From: Caldilineaceae bacterium
GTDB taxonomy: Bacteria > Chloroflexota > Anaerolineae > Caldilineales > Caldilineaceae
Reading direction: 5' to 3'
DNA length: 9,381 nucleotides
NCBI GenBank assembly: GCA_028819675.1
Contig: JAPPKT010000410.1
Coordinates: 1 to 9,381 of the forward strand
Positions 1-5,896 of the stretch are shown here, piece by piece. The stretch's first letter is position 1. Each line of letters starts with the position of its first letter. The position numbers and the translations under genes are program-made. A model generated the notes under the pieces. The model saw only the letters and a program-made list of their open reading frames with translations, ran no database searches and was not told where the DNA came from.

Positions 1-40
1 GGGGGCGCTCTCCTCCGCATTTCCCCAAAAAAGGTGGCAG

Positions 41-78
41 AATAAACAAAGGTGGGAGACGCAACCGCGCCTCCCACC
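41..78 (-). terminator. Strong intrinsic terminator after the M81 gene
   Basis: Read on the minus strand, a perfect 8-base arm GGTGGGAG (78-71) pairs with CTCCCACC (58-51). The bases between them, GCGC-GGTT-GCGT, extend the stem by four pairs (one G-U) and close it with a GGTT tetraloop, giving a 12-pair hairpin. It is followed at once by TTTGTTTATT (50-41). It begins 38 bases beyond the M81 stop codon. There is no T-tract on the plus-strand side, so it is directional and should end transcription of the minus-strand operon. Confidence 0.85.
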
Positions 79-116
79 CTCGCCCTTCTGCCAGTTTTTC
101 CCTTCCGAGAAAGCTC

Positions 117-1595
117 TTACGTCCCCGTCGTGAACGGATACAACTCGCGGCCAAGACGCCGGAATGGCAGATCGCGCAAACTGTGGACGCTCGGCTCCGC
201 CACCACGTGGATTGCGCCCGCCCACGACTCAAACCCCGCGCGAAAATGCGTGCTCGATTTCACACAAATGTACCGCATCTGCCGCGGGTCCAAACCCAGC
301 GTCCGCGCAAAGGCCGTATCGAAGGGCTGTTCCCGTCCGCTCACCAGCAACACGTGGATCCCATCCTGAACTACGTGCGCCGACAGGCCCATGTTCCCGC
401 TCAGCCCCGCATACATCGGCCCGTCATACCGGAATACCCCGTCCGACAGCGCCGCAACCTCCACCTCCATCGACACGGGATCCCCCTGCAACCGCGACGA
501 CTTGCCGCCCACCTCCAGGGCCAACCGCGCGCCGACACCCGCCTCGTGACAGAGCGCAGCCGCCTCTGGGTCGACAATGTAGAGCACGCACGCGTCCTCC
601 AACCGCATGTCGACGAAAGTCTGCAACACGCCCGTACTGTCGCCCGGCGAACCGCCGCCCGGGTTGTCATGCAAATCGGCCAGAATAATCGGGTAGCGCC
701 CCGCCGTCTGTGCCCTTTCCAATGCCGTACGCGCCGGCAGCAACTCCATCTGCCAGTCCTCCCGCCGTGCGTAAATCCACTCTCCCAACTGGACGGCCAG
801 CGCTTGGGCCAGCTTCTGGTCATCGTCCGTCACAATGTAGACTGAAGCCCCCATATCCGGCACGTCGGCCAGGAAAAAGCAGGTGGCAATCGAGCCGCAC
901 ACCACGCCCGGCAAGGACTCGATCCGGTGCAGCTCAGCGATCGCACTCCGCATTGGCGGATGCGCGGTCACCTGGTTAAGCCCCCAGACCATCGGAATCT
1001 GATGCAAAGCCATCGTCGGCCGCAGACCCTCGCGCACAATCCGCACCAGCACGTCCGCACACTCGCGGCCGCGCGCCGACATGTCGACCTCCGGATAGCT
1101 CTCCCGCCCGATCAGGACATCCGCCATCTCTACCATCTGCTGCGACACGTTCGAATGAATGTCGAGCTGCGCCAGAACCGGCACCCCAGGACCGACCGTC
1201 TCCCGCACCGCCGCTAGCAGATGACCCTCCGCATCTCCCAGCCCATCGGGCCCGTCCAGATCCCCCACCGACATCGACCCGTGCAGCTCCAACAGCACGC
1301 CGTCCAACGGCATCGCCTTCGCGATCCCGTCCAAAATGCGCCCCAACAGTTCGTCATACAGCGGCCGCGGCGTCGGCGCGCTCGGGTGAGGTTCTCCAAA
1401 CAACGTCGGAATCAGCTCGAAGTCATGCGCTTCCGCACCCTCGATAAAGCCCCCGATCGGCGTATTCGTCCCCGCAAACGTACTCAGTATATCCTCGCCT
1501 TCGAGCAGAAACCGCTCCCGATAGCTCTCAATCGTCGTCGGTACCGGCGTGAACGTACTGCTCTCATGACTCAGCCCACCCGTCGCAACCCTCAT
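117..1595 (-). CDS. M81 family metallopeptidase, MlrC-like
   Basis: This 492-aa protein has the full two-domain architecture of the M81 family, whose name-giving member MlrC degrades linearized microcystin. Most genomic relatives have unknown substrates. The N-terminal domain (about 1-290) shows the opening HESSTF (10-15), the ELHGSM motif (103-108) and the metal-binding DIH motif (D145, H147) followed by SYPEVDM (166-172). The C-terminal domain (about 300-485) shows ADLHDNPGGGSPGDST (306-321) and VKSSTHFRAGF (446-456). There is no signal peptide, so it is probably cytoplasmic. The ATG at 1595 follows AGAGGGGAG at good spacing. Oddly, the position 22 residues after H147, which I recall as the third zinc ligand His in MlrC, is Glu (E169). 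It is the last gene of the cluster, just before a strong terminator. Family assignment is secure. Substrate is unknown, with an amide or peptide bond in a sugar-linked compound as one guess. Confidence 0.92.
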   Translation of the reverse strand: MRVATGGLSHESSTFTPVPTTIESYRERFLLEGEDILSTFAGTNTPIGGFIEGAEAHDFELIPTLFGEPHPSAPTPRPLYDELLGRILDGIAKAMPLDGVLLELHGSMSVGDLDGPDGLGDAEGHLLAAVRETVGPGVPVLAQLDIHSNVSQQMVEMADVLIGRESYPEVDMSARGRECADVLVRIVREGLRPTMALHQIPMVWGLNQVTAHPPMRSAIAELHRIESLPGVVCGSIATCFFLADVPDMGASVYIVTDDDQKLAQALAVQLGEWIYARREDWQMELLPARTALERAQTAGRYPIILADLHDNPGGGSPGDSTGVLQTFVDMRLEDACVLYIVDPEAAALCHEAGVGARLALEVGGKSSRLQGDPVSMEVEVAALSDGVFRYDGPMYAGLSGNMGLSAHVVQDGIHVLLVSGREQPFDTAFARTLGLDPRQMRYICVKSSTHFRAGFESWAGAIHVVAEPSVHSLRDLPFRRLGRELYPFTTGT

Positions 1596-1639
1596 CCGAC
1601 ACTCCCCTCTTGAAGCCAGCTTCTCACTCCGAACCCCTT

Positions 1640-1678
1640 ACTGACCACTGACTACTGACTACTGACTACTAACCACTG
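1640..1678. repeat. Heptamer tandem array ACTGAC(C/T), copy A
   Basis: Five and a half head-to-tail 7-base units: ACTGACC, ACTGACT three times, ACTAACC, then a partial ACTG. A second array of the same unit lies at 9299-9330. The array fills much of the 73-base gap between the SDR and M81 genes and runs into the SDR coding end. The TAG stop (1671-1669) sits in the variant unit ACTAACC, and the last codons are also made of repeat sequence. Similar heptamer arrays occur between genes in several bacterial phyla. Confidence 0.85.
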
Positions 1679-2469
1679 CCGTCATCCGGCTCCGGCAGCA
1701 CGAGACCGTGCACAAACCCCCCGTCAACCCGCAATATCGAGCCGGTTGCGTAGTCCGCATCATCGCTGGCCAGATAGGCCGCCGCCTTGCCAATATCCTC
1801 CGGCACGCCAATCCGCCCCCAGGGAATCCGCTTTCCGCCTTCCGCTATCTCCTCCTCGCTGTAAAAGCTGCGTTCACCCGGCGTATCGATCCATCCGGGA
1901 TTGATCACGTTGACATTGATGCGGTCCCCTGCCAGCTCCGCCGCCATCGTCCGCCCCAGGTGATTGATCGCCGCCTTCGACATGTTGTAAGCGCCGCTGC
2001 TGGGAAACGCGATCTCCTCGTGCACCGAGCTGATGATCACGATCTTGCCCCGGCTGCGTCCCGTGAGCGGCTGCTTCAGCATCTGCTGCGCCGCCAGTTG
2101 GCACGTGTGAAAAACGCCGAACTGCGTCACTTCAAACGTGCGCATCACGTTCTCCCACTTCGCCTCCACCACCGGCTCCCGGATCGACACCGCCGCATTC
2201 GCCACCGCCACGTCAAGGCGGCCAAAGCGCTCAACCGCCCCCTCGATCATCGCCGCAATCGCGCTGCGGTCCGAAACGTCCGCCTGCCACACCAGCGCCT
2301 CACTGCCCATCTCCCTGATCTCCTCGGCCGCGCTGTGGGCTTCCGCCTCCGAAGTACGGTAGTTCACCACCACGTTCGCGCCCTCCTCCGCCAGGCACAG
2401 CGCGATCCCGCGCCCAATCCCCAGCGACGCCCCGGTAACCAGAGCCGTCTTTCCCTCAAATCGTCTCAT
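1669..2469 (-). CDS. SDR family NAD(P)-dependent oxidoreductase
   Basis: A classical short-chain dehydrogenase/reductase, a soluble Rossmann enzyme that interconverts alcohols and carbonyls. An in-frame GTG at 2472 precedes the ATG at 2469. I prefer the ATG because GGAG lies 7 bases before it but only 4 before the GTG. Numbered from the GTG (267 aa): nucleotide-binding TGASLGIG (13-20), NYR after strand 2 (37-39; the Arg suggests NADP use is possible), D65-V66 near the adenine, catalytic S149, Y162 and K166 in YNMSK, then NPG (191-193) and the terminal RVDGGF. The usual NNAG is ANAA (91-94), and the Asn of the catalytic tetrad appears to be Thr (VTQFGVF, 115-121). The final GSG and stop are encoded by a heptamer repeat. 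It lies in a sugar-type operon with a Gfo/Idh oxidoreductase, so a sugar or sugar acid substrate is plausible. It is often labelled glucose 1-dehydrogenase, which I would not assume here. Confidence 0.93.
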   Translation of the reverse strand: MRRFEGKTALVTGASLGIGRGIALCLAEEGANVVVNYRTSEAEAHSAAEEIREMGSEALVWQADVSDRSAIAAMIEGAVERFGRLDVAVANAAVSIREPVVEAKWENVMRTFEVTQFGVFHTCQLAAQQMLKQPLTGRSRGKIVIISSVHEEIAFPSSGAYNMSKAAINHLGRTMAAELAGDRINVNVINPGWIDTPGERSFYSEEEIAEGGKRIPWGRIGVPEDIGKAAAYLASDDADYATGSILRVDGGFVHGLVLPEPDDGSG

Positions 2470-2533
2470 CACAAAACTCCATTTCTAATGCACTATCTCT
2501 CGAGCAAAGAACCCGCATGATCCCTGAAAAGTG

Positions 2534-2596
2534 TTCTTCGCGCCCCTTCGCGTCTCTTCGCAGATAAAAATGAGATGTTCTTCGTGGCCCTTCGCG
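2534..2596. repeat. Duplicated TTCGCG-rich dispersed element
   Basis: Two 19-base copies of TTCTTCGYGSCCCTTCGCG, at 2534-2552 and 2578-2596, differ at two positions. A partial TTCGCAGATAAAAATGAGATG lies between them in part (2557 onward). Including the shared preceding TG, 19 of 21 positions match. On the minus strand the unit reads CGCGAAGG-like. It occupies the 132-base gap between the glycoside-hydrolase-like gene and the SDR gene. It has no open frame or strong dyad of its own. CGCGAAGG-type repeats are, from memory, common between genes in environmental genomes. Confidence 0.7.
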
Positions 2597-2604
2597 GATT
2601 ATCC

Positions 2605-4086
2605 TCAACTGAACCAGTAGGAGTACAACTCCGACTGCCACAAATGGAAACGCAAGCGCACCGTCCGCCCCGCCAGCTCCCTCAACCCGCGCCCGCCTCG
2701 CCACTGAACGCACTCGTCAATACTGTCCATCATAACCGGAACGCAATCATCCTTCGTGTAGCCATCTACAGCCTGCCCGCTACCGGCATCTATCACTTCG
2801 GCGATTACCCGGCCCCGCCATGAATCCGCGTTCACACGCAGGTTGTCGCCGCTGACCTCGATCGGTTTCGTCAGAACCGACCCCCACTCAATGCCTCCCT
2901 TGAGCGAAACGAACCCGTCCATCCGCAGCCGCGCCATGCACATTGCGCTGCCATCCAGGTAACGCCTGTTCAGGAGGTCCTCAATCGAAAGATTACGATA
3001 CCGGAAGCCCATATAGTAGAACCACAGCTCGTTGTTCCTCTCCACAGGCCTGTTCAGAACTACGATCTGCCCCGTATCATACGTCTCGCCGTCACTCACC
3101 GGCGATAGCTCCAAAAACGGCGCCCGACCCGCCACCCGCTCCCAATCCAGCAGATTGCGGCTCGATGCCAGTTCCACCGACTTGCGGCTGTCTACGTTCT
3201 CATACATCGGCGGATGTTTCCCCGCCCAATGGTGCATCACCGGCGTCGCCAGGTAAAGCCCCTCATACGGAAATATGGGGAAGTTGTAGACGTCCGTTCG
3301 CCACTCCTCCGGCCGGTTGTAGATCGGGCTACGGTAGGCCGGGTCGTCGAAGAATTTCTGCAGCCGTTCAAAACCGTTCTCCTGATCGGTCTGATCGGCA
3401 TGAAAGATCAGCCCGTGCTCCTCCCAGTCAGCGAAATTCTTGCTCGTGTACAGCTGAAAGGAACGACCGTAAGGCCCGTTCCGTTTGGCCGCCGCTATGA
3501 ACAGCCTCTCTGTCTCGTCATAGGTGAGGTGCGACTCGTCATGACTGTGCAGAGACGGAACATCCAGCTCTTCCCAGTGCAGGAAGTCTCCCGACACCAT
3601 CGAGCGCAGTTCACTCTCCCCGTATCGCAACCCCTTGAACCGCCGGCTCGGGTCCGGATCATGCGGATCGTGTACCGGCCCCTGCAGCATGCCTTGCGCG
3701 CTGGGCAGGATGTTGTTCTCTAAGCCAACCGGTGTGCCCCGCCAGGTCGGCGCAGGATAGTCGTACAGGCCCAGGAAGGGCTTCTCCCAGTTCACGCCGT
3801 CCTCCGAAGTGGCGTAACAGGCGTACCTCTCAACGACGGCCGCCGCGCCCGTACCATCCAGCTTGACTTCGGGATCCAGCCCCTCCGCGCCGGTCAGGTA
3901 GATCATCTTGAAGATCCCCTCGTCCGGCAGCCACACCGGCGAAGTCCGAACCTGGATCGAGTTGTTCTCCCAGCGGTACTCCGGCCGGATCACGACATTT
4001 TCACGCGCCTTCTGCGGCTGGTGCAGCTTGCGCGCCAGATTGTCGATCGCCTCGACCTCGTGATCGTCGATAAAGAGATGTTTCAT
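2605..4086 (-). CDS. Predicted glycoside hydrolase-like beta-propeller protein (GH43/GH32-like)
   Basis: A 493-aa protein of the loosely defined group annotated as GH32/GH43-like five-bladed propellers, acting on or binding carbohydrate. The blades are marked by repeated arabinanase/invertase-type strands: VWLPDEGIFKMIY (51-63), YATSEDGVNWEKP (91-103), RFKGLRY (149-155), SGDFLHWEEL (165-174), YTSKNFADWEEHG (213-225), ELASSRNLLDWERV (305-318) and ELWFYYMGF (353-361). The SxDxxxW pattern recurs at each blade edge. Residues from about 405 form a separate beta-rich tail with NADSWRG, a Gly-rich turn and LAGRTVRLRF. There is no signal peptide, so a cytoplasmic role is likely. I cannot assign the catalytic acids with confidence. 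The ATG at 4086 has AGGAAAGAGGG upstream. Only 30 bases separate it from the upstream Gfo/Idh gene, indicating co-transcription. Confidence 0.75.
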   Translation of the reverse strand: MKHLFIDDHEVEAIDNLARKLHQPQKARENVVIRPEYRWENNSIQVRTSPVWLPDEGIFKMIYLTGAEGLDPEVKLDGTGAAAVVERYACYATSEDGVNWEKPFLGLYDYPAPTWRGTPVGLENNILPSAQGMLQGPVHDPHDPDPSRRFKGLRYGESELRSMVSGDFLHWEELDVPSLHSHDESHLTYDETERLFIAAAKRNGPYGRSFQLYTSKNFADWEEHGLIFHADQTDQENGFERLQKFFDDPAYRSPIYNRPEEWRTDVYNFPIFPYEGLYLATPVMHHWAGKHPPMYENVDSRKSVELASSRNLLDWERVAGRAPFLELSPVSDGETYDTGQIVVLNRPVERNNELWFYYMGFRYRNLSIEDLLNRRYLDGSAMCMARLRMDGFVSLKGGIEWGSVLTKPIEVSGDNLRVNADSWRGRVIAEVIDAGSGQAVDGYTKDDCVPVMMDSIDECVQWRGGRGLRELAGRTVRLRFHLWQSELYSYWFS

Positions 4087-4116
4087 TTCGGACCCTCTTT
4101 CCTGGCAAAGACTGTC

Positions 4117-5217
4117 TTAGAAGTGCCCTTCGTCCCGCAACATGTACAACTGCGACGAGCGGTCGGCCAGCGGCAGCTCCACCGGCCGGTTCCCCTGCCG
4201 CTGCGACTCGTATATACCCATCACCATCTCCAGCGACGCCACCCCGTCCTCTCCGTTCGAGCTCGGCTCGCCCCCGTCCTCGATGCAGCGCACCAACTCC
4301 TCCACCGCCAGCTGGATCGAGCTCGCTTCCTCAATCGCCGGAAACGGCTGTGGCTCCAGCGTATACCACTCAATCCGGGGATCCGGCTCATTCAGGCGGT
4401 CCGTCGTGTCCACGCCCAGCAGCCACTGGTTCCCCGCATACTCAAGACTGATTACGCCGTCTGTCCCCTGCAGTTCAAGTCCGAACCGCGCATAACGGGT
4501 CAGCTCATTGGCCATACTGACCGCGCTCACCCCGGAATGAAAGCTGAAGATCGCGTCGCTTATATCTTCCACCCTGAATTCGTGTCGGTGCCGTCGGTGG
4601 GCTGTCCCTATCACCGACTTGACATCGCCCGCATATATCCTGAACAAGTCAAACGTATGCACCGCATCATGGATCAGCGGCCCTTCCTCGTCCGCCGTCC
4701 AAGCCGGAAACGGCTTCACCCCCTGGCAGATGCCCAGCATCGAAATCAGATCGCCAATGGCGCCCTCATCCAGCATCTCCTTCGCCTTAATGAAAGCCGG
4801 GTTCCAGCGCCGCGAATGGTTCACCGACAGCACACACCCCGTGCTCCGGCACGCCGCCACGATCGCGTCCCCATCCTCCAGACTCAGCGCCAGCGGCTTC
4901 TCACACAGAATGCCCTTCGCCCCGTTCTCAACCGCCGCCTCGACAATGTCCCGGTGCAGCCCCGGATGCGTCGCCACGCACACAATATCCAGCTTCTCCT
5001 TCTCCAGCATCTCCCTGTAGTCCAGGTAAAGCGCGTCCACATCCCACATCTTCCCGAACACCTGCAGATGCTCATTACCCCGGCTCGCCCCCGCCACCAG
5101 CTCCGTCTGCGCACAAACCGCCACCCCGCCCGCATGCGTAAGCGGCGTCGGCGGGTCCGTCTCCCAAAGAGTCCCAATCCGACCGCAACCAACCAGCCCG
5201 GCACGATAAGTATTCAT
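4117..5217 (-). CDS. Gfo/Idh/MocA family NAD(P)-dependent oxidoreductase
   Basis: At 366 aa this is a normal-length member of the Gfo/Idh/MocA family, which oxidises or reduces sugars, inositols and related polyols in the cytoplasm. The N-terminal Rossmann fold carries VGCGRIG (9-15; G10, G12, G15). The dinucleotide/substrate motif CEKPLAL is at 105-111 (catalytic-type K107). VNHSRRWNP (132-140) begins the C-terminal alpha/beta domain. The active-site helix GPLIHDAVHTFDLFR (179-193) supplies the expected D184 and H187. The rest is the beta-sheet dimerisation domain. The ATG at 5217 follows AAAGGAAC. It is the first gene of the four-gene minus-strand cluster, and an 8+8-base inverted repeat lies just upstream, so regulation by a sugar-responsive factor is possible. 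Substrate cannot be deduced from sequence alone. Confidence 0.95.
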   Translation of the reverse strand: MNTYRAGLVGCGRIGTLWETDPPTPLTHAGGVAVCAQTELVAGASRGNEHLQVFGKMWDVDALYLDYREMLEKEKLDIVCVATHPGLHRDIVEAAVENGAKGILCEKPLALSLEDGDAIVAACRSTGCVLSVNHSRRWNPAFIKAKEMLDEGAIGDLISMLGICQGVKPFPAWTADEEGPLIHDAVHTFDLFRIYAGDVKSVIGTAHRRHRHEFRVEDISDAIFSFHSGVSAVSMANELTRYARFGLELQGTDGVISLEYAGNQWLLGVDTTDRLNEPDPRIEWYTLEPQPFPAIEEASSIQLAVEELVRCIEDGGEPSSNGEDGVASLEMVMGIYESQRQGNRPVELPLADRSSQLYMLRDEGHF

Positions 5218-5235
5218 GGAGTTCCTTTCTGTGGA

Positions 5236-5279
5236 TTACTGAGGCAATTCTGATGTTGAGCTGCAACTTCGCTCAGTAA
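5236..5279. promoter_or_regulatory. 8+8-base inverted repeat in the Gfo/Idh leader
   Basis: TTACTGAG (5236-5243) and CTCAGTAA (5272-5279) are perfect reverse complements 28 bases apart. Inside them GTTG and CAAC (5255-5258 and 5264-5267) form a second small dyad. The element lies 19 to 62 bases upstream of the Gfo/Idh ATG, where an operator or structured 5' leader would sit. I see no convincing -35/-10 pair beside it, so the regulatory role is inferred from position and symmetry. Confidence 0.4.
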
Positions 5280-5340
5280 GACGGGGCAAACCGAGACACA
5301 ACTGGTGTCGTTGACATTTCCCTCCAGCCAGCCATCCCAC

Positions 5341-5370
5341 TGTAGGGGCACCCCTCGTGGGTGCCCTCCC
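5341..5370. repeat. GGGGCACCC hairpin repeat
   Basis: Perfect 8-pair stem GGGCACCC (5346-5353) and GGGTGCCC (5359-5366) with a 5-base loop CTCGT, preceded by TGTAG and followed by CCCGGGCCCGC. It is very GC-rich in an otherwise AT-richer spacer. It lies 47 bases beyond the nuclease stop codon, but there is no T-tract on either side, so it is unlikely to be a standard intrinsic terminator. The form resembles the GTAGGGGC...GCCC hairpins I recall as dispersed repeats in Chloroflexota and cyanobacteria. Confidence 0.65.
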
Positions 5371-5413
5371 GGGCCCGCAAATTTTGGATCATTTTATCGT
5401 CAACGACTGCCTG

Positions 5414-5896
5414 TTACCCCTTGAGCGAATCGGCCAGATTCCCTCGGCGATTACAACGTGCAATCTTGATTGTTAGTCGTTGGCCTCGAAAATTTACTTT
5501 GAGGCGGTTCAGCGTACGGAGTTGCTTTGGGTGGATTCGTTTGCCGTAGAACACTACAGGAATAAGTTTGGATTCCATACCTCTCAGCGCGACGCGTACA
5601 GCGAAGTTTGCCCCTTGCTGCAACTGCCCATGTACTTCAGATGCATCTACATTCCCGGCCTTCAACTCCGCCGGTACCGTAAGGAGCTTGCCGTCTGTGT
5701 CGACCAGAAATATTACCAAGTCGCATCGACTTCCTTCAAGCGAGTGGTCGGGAAACGCGCGATCTGCGTCCACCGTAATTCGTGGCGAAGGCACGCCATC
5801 CAAATAAACCCGGCAACCCTCACGTCGGTGCGACCGGCTAAGATTCTCTTCCCCTACTCTGGACCTGATCGTGTCTAGGACTTCACCCCTGCTCAC
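5414..5896 (-). CDS. Small PD-(D/E)XK nuclease-like protein, partner of the upstream ATPase
   Basis: I do not recognise a named family for this 160-aa protein, but it has a clear PD-(D/E)XK nuclease core. D59 lies on a hydrophobic strand (CDLVIFLV, 58-65). PAELKAG (75-81) then gives E77-x-K79. The following helix contains Q91 (HGQLQQG), as in RecB/Hjc-type nucleases. E16 or E17 could be the N-terminal helix acid. The C-terminal third (118-152) is rich in Lys and Arg and could bind nucleic acid. It starts with GTG at 5896, inside the last codons of the ATPase gene (14-base overlap), with AGGAG 9 bases upstream, implying translational coupling and a joint function. Its base composition, like that of the ATPase, is poorer in GC than the flanks. 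Likely role: effector nuclease of an ATPase-gated defence module. Fold confidence is moderate to high, biological role inferred. Confidence 0.75.
   Translation of the reverse strand: MSRGEVLDTIRSRVGEENLSRSHRREGCRVYLDGVPSPRITVDADRAFPDHSLEGSRCDLVIFLVDTDGKLLTVPAELKAGNVDASEVHGQLQQGANFAVRVALRGMESKLIPVVFYGKRIHPKQLRTLNRLKVNFRGQRLTIKIARCNRRGNLADSLKG

Noticed and set aside
1640..1678. CRISPR array
   Set aside because: Units are 7 bases, directly adjacent with no spacers, and no cas gene is present.
1708..2520. 270-codon plus-strand open frame
   Set aside because: Antisense shadow of the SDR gene, with Arg/His/Leu-rich low-information translation and no motif.
2456..2713. 85-codon minus-strand open frame across the TTCGCG repeat
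   Set aside because: It overlaps the end of the glycoside-hydrolase-like gene and the start of the SDR in another frame, and its sequence is largely repeat-derived.
4021..5253. 410-codon plus-strand open frame
   Set aside because: It lies antisense to the Gfo/Idh gene and is rich in Arg, His, Pro and Leu, as expected from a mirrored high-GC gene. It has no domain motif, while the minus strand encodes a complete enzyme.
5346..5366. Intrinsic terminator for the nuclease gene
   Set aside because: The hairpin is strong, but it is followed by CCTACAG rather than a T-tract on the minus strand.
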